Shown: positions 19,424 through 27,251, counted from the first letter of the stretch. The stretch: DNA of 64,000 bases from 2-12-FULL-35-23 sp965196985 (GCA_965196985.1 CBDALO010000233.1:62001-126000); one strand, 5' to 3'. Numbers and translations: made by a program. Notes: generated from the sequence alone by a model not told the origin.

Positions 19424-19842
19424 TATCCGAGCTCCTTACCGCTTTGACGGATCAGTGTGACAGGATGACCCAACCAATGACTCGGCGTCATCACGGTGTA
19501 GACCGTACTGGCAGCATGGTAGTTGTCGTGACTGTCAACAAAGGGAGCTACCCAAACACGTTGAATGCTTTCATTGGTTCGCAGCGGTTTACCGGCTTGC
19601 GCGAATTGCGTGCGCGCTGCCTGACTGGTTGCCGTTTGATCCGCAATCACCGCGGGGTTCTCACGGTGAGTAAAATACCCGCTGTCCGCTAAGCGATTCA
19701 CTTGATTGAGCGAGACACAACCAGCTCCTCGACCCCCGACCTCATGACAATCAAAGTCACTGTTCATGCCCGCACAGCCGGCTAAGACGCTACACAAACC
19801 AATCAAACCGATCAGCGTTATCACTCGATTCATTTTATACAC
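19423..19842 (-). CDS. traV: TraV-like outer-membrane lipoprotein of the core complex
   Basis: This 139-residue lipoprotein has the lipobox VLAGC (cysteine at about residue 23). The mature start, AGMNSDFDCHE, matches the TraV-type GMxSxFxC pattern. The C-terminal part contains RTNESIQRVWVAPFVDSHDNYH, the TraV segment that joins the TraB/TraK ring. F TraV is 171 residues. It overlaps traB by 8 bases and follows the F order traK-traB-traV. Confidence 0.88.
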   Translation of the reverse strand: MYKMNRVITLIGLIGLCSVLAGCAGMNSDFDCHEVGGRGAGCVSLNQVNRLADSGYFTHRENPAVIADQTATSQAARTQFAQAGKPLRTNESIQRVWVAPFVDSHDNYHAASTVYTVMTPSHWLGHPVTLIRQSGKELG

Positions 19843-21211
19843 CTCCTCGAAAAGCCTTAACGTGATCGGCCATTTGACTCATTTGGGATTGAATCTGATT
19901 TACCTGATCACTGGGAACACGGTCACTGAATTGATTCAGTGACGCTAAACTCGTTGGATGGGTCGCAGCTTGCCCTGACCAGTAATGACTGGATAAGGTG
20001 CGCGTGGGTTTCGCCCCTGCAGGTTTGTCATCCGGCAGTAATTGAAATTGCGTTAAGAACACCAAGTCCACCACTGAGCCCGCATTGATTTCAATAATGG
20101 GATGAAACTGATCAGCGCGTTTAATGTAATAATCGGACAGTTTGGCGAGTGCCGTTTCAGCTCCTTGTGCTGCGCCGTATTGAAACACTTTGTTGTTATC
20201 GACTGTGCTCGTTGACCCTAAGGGCGAAATGCTTTGCGTGGTGTATTGTTGTTGCAAGGCGCTCCCAATGCCGGAGAGAAAGCCTGACGCACCGGCATAA
20301 GCTAACAGTTTGCCGTTACGCATGACCGGACGGCCTCTGACCCCTTCTTTACCCCCAATGTCATAGGCAGTGCCATTAATGTTACGAGTAATGGTTTTCC
20401 CATTTTTAATGCAGCTAATGGTGCTCAGTTTCACTTCCCCACGTTCGGAACTAATATCGCCATAGACTTCACCAACCACAAAACACCCTTTTAACGAGCT
20501 GTGATACCCGTTGGGTAACACCCCGTTATCTAAGATGCGAAACTCAATCGGTGTGGTATTGGATTGCCCATTGACCGAGGCATTGGCATCGGCTGCACCG
20601 AGTAACACTGCTTTGGCAAACGTGCCTGGTAACACACAGTTTTCAGGGGTACAACCCTGCTTGGCTTGTTCGGCAGGATTGACGTAATCAAAATGAAACG
20701 CACGCGGGGCATAAAGATTGGCGAATGTCATCGGATTAGCTGTTTGCGGCGCACCAACCAAATGCGGTTGCTTAGGCATAACGCCTGGTAATGGGTGGGT
20801 GTTTGTTGCGTGAGGCACAGCGGGCTTCGGTGGTGTTGAGACGGATTGCTTCGCCGTTTTTAATTGCTGTTGCAGTGTTTTCACTTCTTGCTGCAAGGCT
20901 TTAAAGGCCGGTTGTTGCTCCGGCTTCACTGGGGTGTGTTGACGCAGTTTTGCCAACGCTTCTTGCAAGCTGGTTTGATTGGTTTGCAATTGTTGTAACG
21001 CTTCACCGGTGGCTGATTGATTAAAGTCGGCAATGTCGGTCGTGGTAATAAACGCGGGCTTGGTGGGCTTTTTAGTTACTGCATGACGACTGGGCACCAA
21101 CCACCACAAGAAAGCGCCCAGTAAACTCAGTGCCACTAATACCACCGCACCCGTTTTCAATTGATTGCGTCGTTGGGTGGCACGATTGCTTGTTTTAGGC
21201 TTATTCATCAC
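19835..21211 (-). CDS. traB: TraB-like VirB10-family core protein
   Basis: This 458-residue protein spans the envelope. It has one inner-membrane segment (about residues 20-40), then a Gln/Lys-rich coiled-coil stretch (residues 70-125) and a proline-rich linker. The C-terminal VirB10-like domain follows, starting near YAPRAFHFDYVNP. Conserved pieces are ENCVLPGTFAKAVLLGAADA, KGCFVVGEVYGDISSERG and INAGSVVDLVFL. F TraB is 475 residues. It overlaps traK by 11 bases and traV by 8. Confidence 0.93.
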   Translation of the reverse strand: MMNKPKTSNRATQRRNQLKTGAVVLVALSLLGAFLWWLVPSRHAVTKKPTKPAFITTTDIADFNQSATGEALQQLQTNQTSLQEALAKLRQHTPVKPEQQPAFKALQQEVKTLQQQLKTAKQSVSTPPKPAVPHATNTHPLPGVMPKQPHLVGAPQTANPMTFANLYAPRAFHFDYVNPAEQAKQGCTPENCVLPGTFAKAVLLGAADANASVNGQSNTTPIEFRILDNGVLPNGYHSSLKGCFVVGEVYGDISSERGEVKLSTISCIKNGKTITRNINGTAYDIGGKEGVRGRPVMRNGKLLAYAGASGFLSGIGSALQQQYTTQSISPLGSTSTVDNNKVFQYGAAQGAETALAKLSDYYIKRADQFHPIIEINAGSVVDLVFLTQFQLLPDDKPAGAKPTRTLSSHYWSGQAATHPTSLASLNQFSDRVPSDQVNQIQSQMSQMADHVKAFRGGV

Positions 21212-21914
21212 CCGCTCCTTCCTTGAGTTTAACCACTGCCACCCAAGTGCCTTGGTGCGCGGGCACGGTTTGTCGAGCTAAAGCCACTGAGGCAACATTG
21301 GGTCGATAAAAATCACTCGGGTTGAGGGTGATGGTGTGTTTTGTTTGATTCACCAACCAATAGGCCAAACCGGTAAAGGTTTCGCCTTGCCAAACCGTGA
21401 TCAGTCGCACGCGCCCTACCTGATAAAACGGCTGCCAGTGGCCTTTCACCGCCACTTGGGTAAATCCTGCGAGCGACTGTTGATTCAGGATCGCACGGAC
21501 TAAGGTACTGAGCTCGTTGGTGTAGTTGGCGTTTTTAGGAAACGCTGCCGCGTTCGTTGGCACGCGCCCTTTTAAGACCAAGGTGCGTCCGTCCCCTTGT
21601 TTCGGCATCACTTGTAAGGCCACGTGTTGACCGGAACGACTGGCGAGTTGCAACGTAAACGGCATGGGTTGTAAAAGACTCACGTACACGCCCGCACTCG
21701 GGTCTTGTTGATTGGCCACCACCCGACAAAAACGCTGCGGACACAGTGCGTAGGTAATCGCATCATGAGAAATACTAACGCGATTGACATTGGTCGCACT
21801 TAAGGTGACGTGTAATGTTTGATTGGGTGAGAACGGGTATACCTTGGCATTGGTTGCTAACCCTAATGCCAAGGATGCGGAGAAACTCAGTAACAAGAAG
21901 ACTAGTAATCTCAT
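21201..21914 (-). CDS. traK: TraK-like VirB9-type secretin-related core protein
   Basis: This 237-residue periplasmic protein has a signal peptide ending at about residue 23 (LALGLATNA). Early features are TKVYPFSPNQTLHVTLSATNVNRVSI and the segment ITYALCPQ, typical of TraK. The C-terminal part contains YWLVNQTKHTITLNPSDFY, the TraK tail that binds TraV. F TraK is 242 residues. It overlaps traE by four bases and traB by 11. Confidence 0.9.
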   Translation of the reverse strand: MRLLVFLLLSFSASLALGLATNAKVYPFSPNQTLHVTLSATNVNRVSISHDAITYALCPQRFCRVVANQQDPSAGVYVSLLQPMPFTLQLASRSGQHVALQVMPKQGDGRTLVLKGRVPTNAAAFPKNANYTNELSTLVRAILNQQSLAGFTQVAVKGHWQPFYQVGRVRLITVWQGETFTGLAYWLVNQTKHTITLNPSDFYRPNVASVALARQTVPAHQGTWVAVVKLKEGAGDE

Positions 21915-22483
21915 CGGGATTGCACCTCTTCAAAGGAGTGGAGTTGAATTAAGCCGTTATGGCGCGTAAACGTTAATTGAAACGTAGCGGTTACCGGCGG
22001 TAAGCGCTTCTCACCCACAAAGCGAGTCAGCACACCGCTTAAGCGTACCGCTTGATTGGCCACATCAATGTGACGCGCTGTTAAGGCAAAGCTGCTGCTA
22101 ATGCCTTGGTGTTGCACTTGCTTCGCTTCAGTGGATAAGGTTTGTGTCAGCGCTGCGTAACTGTCTGGCGCTAAAAACTCGGCTAACAGGCGTTGATTGG
22201 TTTTGATCGTGGCAGGAGTAAAATCGAGTCGCAAACTGGCAAAGGCTTCGGCCACCGTGGCTAAGTAATTCGCTGAATACCCTTCCGTGCTGACTGCGGT
22301 GGGATTGCGAAGGTTCATCGGAATCAACCAAGCGGTTTGCTGGTGCGCCAAGCGACACACCGTGACGCCTAATAGTCCATTGACCAGCAAGAGTACCGCG
22401 CACACTAACACCCACCAGCGTTGATAACGCTTGGCGCGGCTTAGTTGATCTTCATAATGTGATTGTTCCATTCTTAACTCCAA
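21911..22483 (-). CDS. traE: TraE-like VirB5/VirB8-type inner-membrane protein
   Basis: This 190-residue protein has one N-terminal membrane segment (about residues 24-45). A periplasmic domain follows that resembles TraE (F TraE is 188 residues), with FASLRLDFTPATIKTNQRLLAEFLAPDSYAAL as the most telling part. Two starts are possible: 22483, which overlaps traL by 10 bases, or the ATG four codons on at 22471. Its position between traL and traK matches F. Confidence 0.88.
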   Translation of the reverse strand: MELRMEQSHYEDQLSRAKRYQRWWVLVCAVLLLVNGLLGVTVCRLAHQQTAWLIPMNLRNPTAVSTEGYSANYLATVAEAFASLRLDFTPATIKTNQRLLAEFLAPDSYAALTQTLSTEAKQVQHQGISSSFALTARHIDVANQAVRLSGVLTRFVGEKRLPPVTATFQLTFTRHNGLIQLHSFEEVQSR

Positions 22484-22761
22484 ACTCGTTGCGTGGAATT
22501 GGGTAGCCCACGAAAAAGTTGTGCGCTACCCGCCATGTGCCAATACCAAGTGATGAATAATGCCGCGCTGCCTCGTCCACGCTTCAATGCACGCATCAAC
22601 ACCAACCAAAGCGCCATCAGCATTAAGCCGATAATCATTGCTTTCATGAAAAAACACACCACAAAGAGACCGATCATCGGAATGCACTCATCCAGCGCTA
22701 ATCCTAAAAGGCGACGCTGTTCATCCAAGTAACGATTAATCTGATAGCGTTCAGTCTTCAT
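22474..22761 (-). CDS. traL: TraL-like pilus assembly protein
   Basis: This short inner-membrane protein has 95 residues (F TraL has 91). It starts with YQINRYLDEQRRLLGLALDE, a good match to the TraL opening, then two hydrophobic segments (about residues 27-58). The ending GSAQLFRGLPNSTQRVW includes the conserved FRGLPxS-type motif. It follows traA by 13 bases. TraL is thought to act as a VirB3-like partner of TraC. Confidence 0.9.
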   Translation of the reverse strand: MKTERYQINRYLDEQRRLLGLALDECIPMIGLFVVCFFMKAMIIGLMLMALWLVLMRALKRGRGSAALFITWYWHMAGSAQLFRGLPNSTQRVWS

Positions 22762-22774
22762 GTGTCACTCGGTC

Positions 22775-23146
22775 TTATTTGGTTGACAGTTTGGCAAAAA
22801 CAGCCGTTGTGAAAATTACAATGACAATTAGACCGGCGAACACCAAGGGGTTTTTGGTTTTGATGTACGCTGTAATCCCTAAGATCACCTCAATAAAATA
22901 CACGGCGTACATAAATGTTGAACCGGCACCAAACTGCGTATCAATTTCTTTCCTCGCACCTGAAAGCATATCGGTGTTGGGATCGAACGGGCCGGTGCCA
23001 TCGGCATAGGCGACATTATGAATGAACAGGCTAAACACCAAGCCACCGATTAAAAACCGACAGACTTTATTGCTCGCTAAAAAATGACAGCCCCGTAACA
23101 CAGTGTGTTGCAGGATTTGTTGAGGTCGTTTTACAAGGTTAATCAT
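22775..23146 (-). CDS. traA: TraA-like F-type pilin precursor
   Basis: The 123-residue prepilin starts at 23146, chosen because AAAGGAG sits 9 bases before this ATG. A longer frame reaching to 23290 would run through the preceding gene. It has an unusually long leader of about 48 residues ending NVAYA, as in F (51). The mature pilin of about 75 residues starts DGTGPFDPN. Two hydrophobic segments, around FIEVILGITAYI and VFAGLIVIVIFTTAVF, are joined by the basic KTKNP loop. The loop and second segment align well with F pilin (MTKNVKFLAGFAIISVF). It overlaps the upstream lipoprotein gene by four bases (ATGA). Confidence 0.92.
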   Translation of the reverse strand: MINLVKRPQQILQHTVLRGCHFLASNKVCRFLIGGLVFSLFIHNVAYADGTGPFDPNTDMLSGARKEIDTQFGAGSTFMYAVYFIEVILGITAYIKTKNPLVFAGLIVIVIFTTAVFAKLSTK

Positions 23147-23358
23147 CTTACTTTTCTCCTTTGGGTTGAGGTAAGTTGGGTAAAGTGGACGCAGTCGTGG
23201 CACTGACGATAATTGGTTGCGCCACGTGCATCCACGAGTTGCTGACTTTGTAGCGTCACAGCGGGTGGCAGCGTGGCGTGGTGTGCGCACGCAGCCAGTA
23301 GCAAGGTCAGTACGGTCATTAAAATACTTTTCACAAACAGAGTTATCCTTGGGTTCAT
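23143..23358 (-). CDS. Small predicted lipoprotein upstream of traA
   Basis: This 71-residue protein has a lipobox LLAAC (cysteine near residue 23). A short mature part carries a CxxC pair (QCHDCVHF). The stop TGA overlaps the traA start as ATGA, so the two are translationally coupled. I do not recognise a family. The sequence and place suggest an outer-membrane peptide of the transfer system, possibly a chaperone or anchor, but this is inference only. Confidence 0.65.
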   Translation of the reverse strand: MNPRITLFVKSILMTVLTLLLAACAHHATLPPAVTLQSQQLVDARGATNYRQCHDCVHFTQLTSTQRRKVR

Positions 23359-23361
23359 AGG

Positions 23362-24201
23362 TTAATGAGCGGCTTCTTGGTAAAAGCCTTTCAGCGGGTC
23401 TTCGGTGACTTTTGCAGGCTCAGCCGGTTTGGGTTTCTTTTTTTGTTTAGGCGTCTCTTTGTGCTCCCAAATGCGTTCGGCTTTCTTAGCCGCTTCACTC
23501 ACACTGACTTGAGCAGCTTGCTTACTCTCAGTGACTTGTGCAGACAGTTTGCTCAACGCCTGACTCATCGCTTGCAATGTTCGCTTTAATTGAGAATCTT
23601 TTGAGGCAGCCTGGTTTAACAAGTCATTTGCTGTGAGATTCGTCGCCTTATAGGAGGCCGTTGTCGCATTCGCCTTTTGAAGCACGTGTAAGAGTTGCTG
23701 CATCACCGCCAATTGTTTTAACTGCAACGTCACTGTCACACTATCAACCAAACTTTGGTAGGCGACTGGATCCGTCTGCTGTAGCGCACTCCAATACACA
23801 AAAACAGGTGAGTGATTCAATTGGTTTTGAAGAAACGTCACCGCTTGGTTGGAAAGCCTTCTCCCAGATTGAGCAAGCTGATGAGCTGTGCGATCAGCAT
23901 TCCGCGTAATCGCCCTCATCTCCGTTGGCCCTTGGTTCAGTTGATAGCGAGGCAAGCTACGACCCTCAATCTCACCATACGCTGCACGTTGTTTAGGCGC
24001 AGCGTTTTTGAATGGCTTGTCGTACTTTCCTTGAGGCGACCAATAAGAAGGATTGGTTTGTGTGGTCACGTGTGCTGCGGCGTGATTCTCTGTCACAGAG
24101 GTTGGACTCATTGCAGGTGCAGCGTGCGCCAAACTACTTGCAGCTACAGCAGTAACAATTCCGCAAGTGGTGAGTAAGGTTTGAATCAGTTGTTTCTTCA
24201 T
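23362..24201 (-). CDS. Unrecognised secreted helical protein
   Basis: This 279-residue protein has a signal peptide ending SSLAHA|APA. A helical central region has strong Gln/Leu periodicity (QLKQLAVMQQLLHVLQKANA, and later LQAMSQALSKLSAQV). The tail is basic and proline-rich (KETPKQKKKPKPAEPAK). It lies between traT and the small lipoprotein gene with three bases of spacing. No family is recognised. It could be a periplasmic coiled-coil scaffold of the transfer machine. Confidence 0.68.
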   Translation of the reverse strand: MKKQLIQTLLTTCGIVTAVAASSLAHAAPAMSPTSVTENHAAAHVTTQTNPSYWSPQGKYDKPFKNAAPKQRAAYGEIEGRSLPRYQLNQGPTEMRAITRNADRTAHQLAQSGRRLSNQAVTFLQNQLNHSPVFVYWSALQQTDPVAYQSLVDSVTVTLQLKQLAVMQQLLHVLQKANATTASYKATNLTANDLLNQAASKDSQLKRTLQAMSQALSKLSAQVTESKQAAQVSVSEAAKKAERIWEHKETPKQKKKPKPAEPAKVTEDPLKGFYQEAAH

Positions 24202-24222
24202 AAAAAATCCTTGTTAAACACA

Positions 24223-24975
24223 TTAAGAAAATAAACCCGCGATAGAGCGAGCGGTTTGTTGGGTTAAGATCAAGCGTGCTTTGTTAAAGCTCAGATTGAC
24301 TTGATCGGCTGTGCTGATGACTCGTGTTTGATAGCGCATCCAATGGGTTGAATCGCCACCAGTAATGCGAGTAACAGAGCTCGTGCCTTGTCGGTTGGCA
24401 GCGCTTGACGTTTCTTTTAAGGCACGTTTAGAACGTTCAGAGATTCTTACGTCACTCACCATGCCGAAAATTTCGTCTTTGACGAGTTGATCCGCAACGA
24501 AGCCAGCAGCACTTCCAATCAGTCCACCAGCAACGACTGCACCACCACTGTCGCCTGCTAATGCACCAATGCCTGCACCCATAAGTCCTGTACTAATTGC
24601 ACTGCCGTAACCACCGGATAAAATTGAGCTCACATTTTGCGGGGTTGTTTTACCGGCTTTCATGACCGCTGCTTGCACTAAGTAATGCGCTTGGCTCATG
24701 TTTGAAACCACGCGATAGCCATTCGCTTGAATGGCTTGGGTTAACGCCGGTTTTAACTTCAATCCGCCCTGCCCTGAGACGTTATTCACACGCACGTAAA
24801 CCGTTTGTTGCGCTTTCGGCACAGGGTTGAGGAAAATTGCTTCACTCATTTTCGTGTGCGTTTCAAGATTACGATGACTGATGGCCGTGCCTACCGCAGC
24901 ACAACCAGCAAGCAAAGTGATACTCAGCGCACCAGCGGTTAACACACTGGCTTTGATTGGGGTTGTTAACTTCAT
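24223..24975 (-). CDS. traT: TraT-like surface-exclusion lipoprotein
   Basis: The 250-residue protein matches TraT (F TraT is 243). The lipobox is LLAGC (C25), and the mature start runs into TAISHRNLETHTKMSEAIFLNP, a TraT hallmark. A glycine-rich segment between about residues 130 and 165 (GAGIGALAGDSGGAVVAGG) is the hydrophobic hinge seen in TraT. In F, TraT blocks entry of related plasmids and gives serum resistance. F carries it after traG; here it heads the tra operon, so exclusion would be expressed early and strongly. Confidence 0.9.
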   Translation of the reverse strand: MKLTTPIKASVLTAGALSITLLAGCAAVGTAISHRNLETHTKMSEAIFLNPVPKAQQTVYVRVNNVSGQGGLKLKPALTQAIQANGYRVVSNMSQAHYLVQAAVMKAGKTTPQNVSSILSGGYGSAISTGLMGAGIGALAGDSGGAVVAGGLIGSAAGFVADQLVKDEIFGMVSDVRISERSKRALKETSSAANRQGTSSVTRITGGDSTHWMRYQTRVISTADQVNLSFNKARLILTQQTARSIAGLFS

Positions 24976-24994
24976 TCGTTGAATCTCCTTGTCG

Positions 24995-25177
24995 TTAATG
25001 CAGGGTTGGGTTTAACAGGTGATGCAGCTGGCGCTGAATCGCACAGACCACCCCAATTTCAATGGGCAATGACGTACTTTCTAAGCCCGCTTCCGCTTCT
25101 TTGTTCAGCACCGCTAACCAACCGTTTAGCTCGCTGAGCACGTGTTCTAATTCCGTTTTTTTAATACAAACTTGCAT
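24995..25177 (-). CDS. Small unrecognised protein at the head of the tra operon
   Basis: This is a predicted 60-residue protein (MQVCIKKTELEHVLSELNGW...). It is mostly helical, with one Leu-rich amphipathic stretch. Upstream, AGGAGC lies a few bases before the ATG, which supports translation. It sits between a candidate oriT and traT, where small relaxosome or regulator proteins such as TraM and TraY are found in F. It is too short, and not basic enough, to call as either. Confidence 0.5.
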   Translation of the reverse strand: MQVCIKKTELEHVLSELNGWLAVLNKEAEAGLESTSLPIEIGVVCAIQRQLHHLLNPTLH

Positions 25178-25194
25178 CCATAGCTCCTTAGCCA

Positions 25195-25310
25195 GCGTGA
25201 GCTGGCACGGTTAATAACAACAAGCCGTGACAAACGGTGCACCCTTCTTGTTCTTGTAACTTCTTCTTGTTACCTGCACCGTTTGTTTCGACTTGAAGGG
25301 TGGTGGCTAA
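25195..25310. other. Candidate oriT: nested inverted repeats beside the tra operon
   Basis: The 171-base gap between two minus-strand genes is dense in repeats. ACAAACGGTGCA (25230-25241) has a perfect inverted partner TGCACCGTTTGT (25275-25286). CACCCTTC (25240-25247) pairs with GAAGGGTG (25295-25302). Between the long arms are TTCTTGTT repeats. The bases after the second arm, AAGGGTGGTGGC, resemble the GGGGTGTGGTGC around the F nic site. A MOBF relaxase in the same window and a place ahead of the tra genes fit an oriT. No nic site can be proved from sequence. Confidence 0.45.
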
Positions 25311-25348
25311 TGTGTTCTTCCTACCTAACCGGTATGGGGTTATTTGTT

Positions 25349-25894
25349 TCATTCGCTCACCTTCACTCGTTGAAAGTCATGCACTCGCTGTAAAACACCC
25401 GCTGGGGTGTACAAGGCAAAACCTGTCGCTTGGCAGTGCTCACTGGGATATTGCGGCAATAACTGTTCGCGTAACTTACACGCGATAATGTCCGCTTTAC
25501 TTTTTTGAATCGCAGCCAAAGTGATGTGGGGGTTAAACGCATAAGCCTCTTGCTCCTGGCACCTCTGTTGAATCGTTTGGTTCAATGCGTTCAAATCAGG
25601 TGAGCTTACTGATAACGCCAGCAAGTCAAACTCCTCGGTGGCTTTCAGTAAAATCAATTCCCCTAACGTCAGCTCAATCGGAGTGGTGGGCAAACACTGG
25701 ATGGCAGTCAAGAGTTGATTGGCTGCTAACTCACACGCAAACGTCACATGCGCCTCGCACTGCTGCATGGGGTGCGTAAAACATTCTTCAGGATGTAAGC
25801 GCTGCTGGATTGCTTGCTTAAATTCATTCACTAACGCCGAAATCAACAACACTAAGGCATAACCGGAATAACGAATGGATGCTTGATTGCTCAT
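25349..25894 (-). CDS. 2H phosphoesterase (LigT / 2'-5' RNA ligase-like) protein
   Basis: The 181-residue protein carries two H-x-T motifs, AHVTF (H49, T51) and PHITL (H123, T125). The spacing is typical of the 2H phosphoesterase superfamily (LigT, ThpR, cyclic phosphodiesterases). These enzymes act on 2',3'-cyclic or 2'-5' phosphodiester ends of RNA or nucleotides. Total length also fits. It shares four bases with the upstream initiator-like gene, so the two are coupled. What an RNA-end or cyclic-nucleotide enzyme does next to a plasmid initiator is unknown; RNA repair or counter-defence are possible. Confidence 0.72.
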   Translation of the reverse strand: MSNQASIRYSGYALVLLISALVNEFKQAIQQRLHPEECFTHPMQQCEAHVTFACELAANQLLTAIQCLPTTPIELTLGELILLKATEEFDLLALSVSSPDLNALNQTIQQRCQEQEAYAFNPHITLAAIQKSKADIIACKLREQLLPQYPSEHCQATGFALYTPAGVLQRVHDFQRVKVSE

Positions 25895-26862
25895 TGCACA
25901 ACCCCCCTACTCGCTGCGGGTTGTACCTGATCTAACTGCTTGCGTAACGAACGCAGTTTGCTTTTAGTGGATTCCAGTTGGCCGCTTAAGCTTTCGAGCT
26001 GGGCAGTGTCTTCATCACACGCGTATTGAATCATCCGTTCGATGGAGGCTTTTTCACCTAAAAGGGTGTTAAACTGAATCAGCAACGCTTGCTGTTTGTT
26101 TTGCTTGCGAGGTGCTTCGGGTGGTAGAGGGGGCAGCCATTGACCCAAGCGGATTTGTTTGACTATCGTATTGAGCTTTTTGTAAAAACACTGCCCTGCT
26201 TCACTAAAGCTGTTTGGTGATTCAAGTTCCTGGATAATACCCGCCAATAGAGCTTGTGCATCAAGTGGTGGAGCAATTGTCAGTCCCGCAACTTTCTGTT
26301 GAACAATGCTACACTGGGCATCGCTCAAGGTTTGATGAATCACTTGGTTCGTTATTGCGACCTGATCCGCTGAATCCGATTCAATCGCATGAGGTGGTGT
26401 TTGGTGATCTGAAAAAAAAGAATCAGCAGCAGCAATTGAGGTAACCTCTGACTCACCACCTGCTGTTGCTTTGCTCTTTTGTTTCTTTGTACTCTTATTA
26501 CTTTGTAGGGTTGGCTTGTCCACTTTCGGGTTGCCTGAACGTGGAGCTTCTGAGGCTGGATCTAAAGGTTGAGGTTCTTCAAAGACATGATACGTCGTAC
26601 CCGTTAAGCGTCCTTTTTTATCACGTGATTGCGTTTTGATAATATAACGCTCAGCGATTGCCTCGCTAATCAGCGTATAGATGGCTGTTTTACCTTCCTT
26701 TAATTTTTTGGACAGCGCATTGACGTTAATATCCCAATCTGTCGGCAGACTGTAGAGGTAACTGAGAAACCCTTTTAATGCGACAGATAAGTCATCGCGC
26801 TGAAGCATTGCATTAGAAATGATCGTAAACCGATTGGTTTTTTTAACTCGAAACGTCGCCAT
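25891..26862 (-). CDS. Replication-initiator-like winged-helix protein (first of two)
   Basis: This 323-residue protein has an N-terminal winged-helix region: FTIISNAMLQRDDLSVALKGFLSYLYSLP, then INVNALSKKLKEGKTAIYTLISEAI and a wing around IIKTQSRDKKGRLTGTTY. Phage replisome organisers and some plasmid initiators look like this. A long polar linker follows (residues 95-190). The C-terminal part contains KKLNTIVKQIRLGQWLPP and ends in a coiled coil. The segment ending IRxGxWxPP recurs in the gene at 43067-44365. It starts after GAGGAATAGGC. The leader upstream is highly structured and regulated. Function as Rep is inferred. Confidence 0.6.
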   Translation of the reverse strand: MATFRVKKTNRFTIISNAMLQRDDLSVALKGFLSYLYSLPTDWDINVNALSKKLKEGKTAIYTLISEAIAERYIIKTQSRDKKGRLTGTTYHVFEEPQPLDPASEAPRSGNPKVDKPTLQSNKSTKKQKSKATAGGESEVTSIAAADSFFSDHQTPPHAIESDSADQVAITNQVIHQTLSDAQCSIVQQKVAGLTIAPPLDAQALLAGIIQELESPNSFSEAGQCFYKKLNTIVKQIRLGQWLPPLPPEAPRKQNKQQALLIQFNTLLGEKASIERMIQYACDEDTAQLESLSGQLESTKSKLRSLRKQLDQVQPAASRGVVQ

Positions 26863-26894
26863 GCCTATTCCTCATGAAGGCAGGTTAATCACTA

Positions 26895-26933
26895 CGAGTG
26901 TTTAGAAAAGAAACACTCGCGCCTAAGCGCGAG
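26895..26933 (-). promoter_or_regulatory. Two mutually exclusive hairpins in the leader of the initiator-like gene
   Basis: CGAGTGTTT (26895-26903) pairs with AAACACTCG (26911-26919). CTCGCGC (26916-26922) pairs with GCGCGAG (26927-26933). The second arm of the first hairpin shares four bases with the first arm of the second, so only one can form fully at a time. On the minus strand both lie in the untranslated leader 33 bases before the ATG at 26862. That is the layout of a translational or attenuation switch. Confidence 0.55.
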
Positions 26934-26961
26934 GTAAATGGCTTGAAGGACTCCCTCCTGC

Positions 26962-26999
26962 GATTGATTAATACCCGTGATAATTGGTATTATCAATCA
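26962..26999. promoter_or_regulatory. Palindromic operator with overlapping divergent promoters
   Basis: GATTGATTAATACC and GGTATTATCAATCA form an imperfect inverted repeat around CGTGATAATT. On the plus strand, TTGATT (26964-26969) and TATTAT (26988-26993) are -35 and -10 candidates 18 bases apart. On the minus strand, TTGATA (26997-26992) and TATTAA lie 17 bases apart and would serve the initiator-like gene. One bound repressor would block both. The 14-mer AATACCCGTGATAA inside it also occurs as a perfect palindrome at 50294-50328. Confidence 0.55.
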
Positions 27000-27089
27000 C
27001 TTGAGGGAATTGCCTTGCGTGGAAACAACCAATTACCTCTTAATTGACCCGACACCAACTTAGGTAACAGTCTAAGTTGGTGTTTTTTT
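27000..27089 (+). ncRNA. Candidate small RNA divergent from the initiator-like gene
   Basis: A transcript starting about 7 bases after the plus-strand TATTAT would run roughly 27000-27089. It would end at a strong intrinsic terminator. It contains no open frame of note. A further stem can form between GAGGGAATTG and CAATTACCTC (27003-27040). There is no plus-strand gene upstream that would need this terminator, which argues for a dedicated RNA. A copy-number or regulatory RNA is the simplest reading. Confidence 0.45.
27052..27089 (+). terminator. Intrinsic terminator
   Basis: ACACCAACTTAG (27052-27063) pairs perfectly with CTAAGTTGGTGT (27072-27083) across an 8-base loop. A run of T at 27083-27089 follows. 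The T-run is only on the plus-strand side. Confidence 0.88.
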
Positions 27090-27251
27090 ATATAGTTTTT
27101 CAACAAATAAAATTTTTAGTAACAAATTTCAAAAAAAGCTTTTTTATGTCACAATGTGAGCTATTTAAAGAAGTGTAATTATCTCATATTGGGTTGTTTT
27201 TTCTATATTAGTTAACTCGATATGAATTGTCAACCTCAAAAAGAGGGTTCT

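Noticed and set aside
23147..23290. N-terminal extension of traA
   Set aside because: It overlaps the lipoprotein gene, and the start at 23146 has a good Shine-Dalgarno and F-like leader length.
26962..26999. dif or cer-type Xer recombination site
   Set aside because: The arms do not fit the XerC/XerD consensus I know, and no recombinase gene is in the window.
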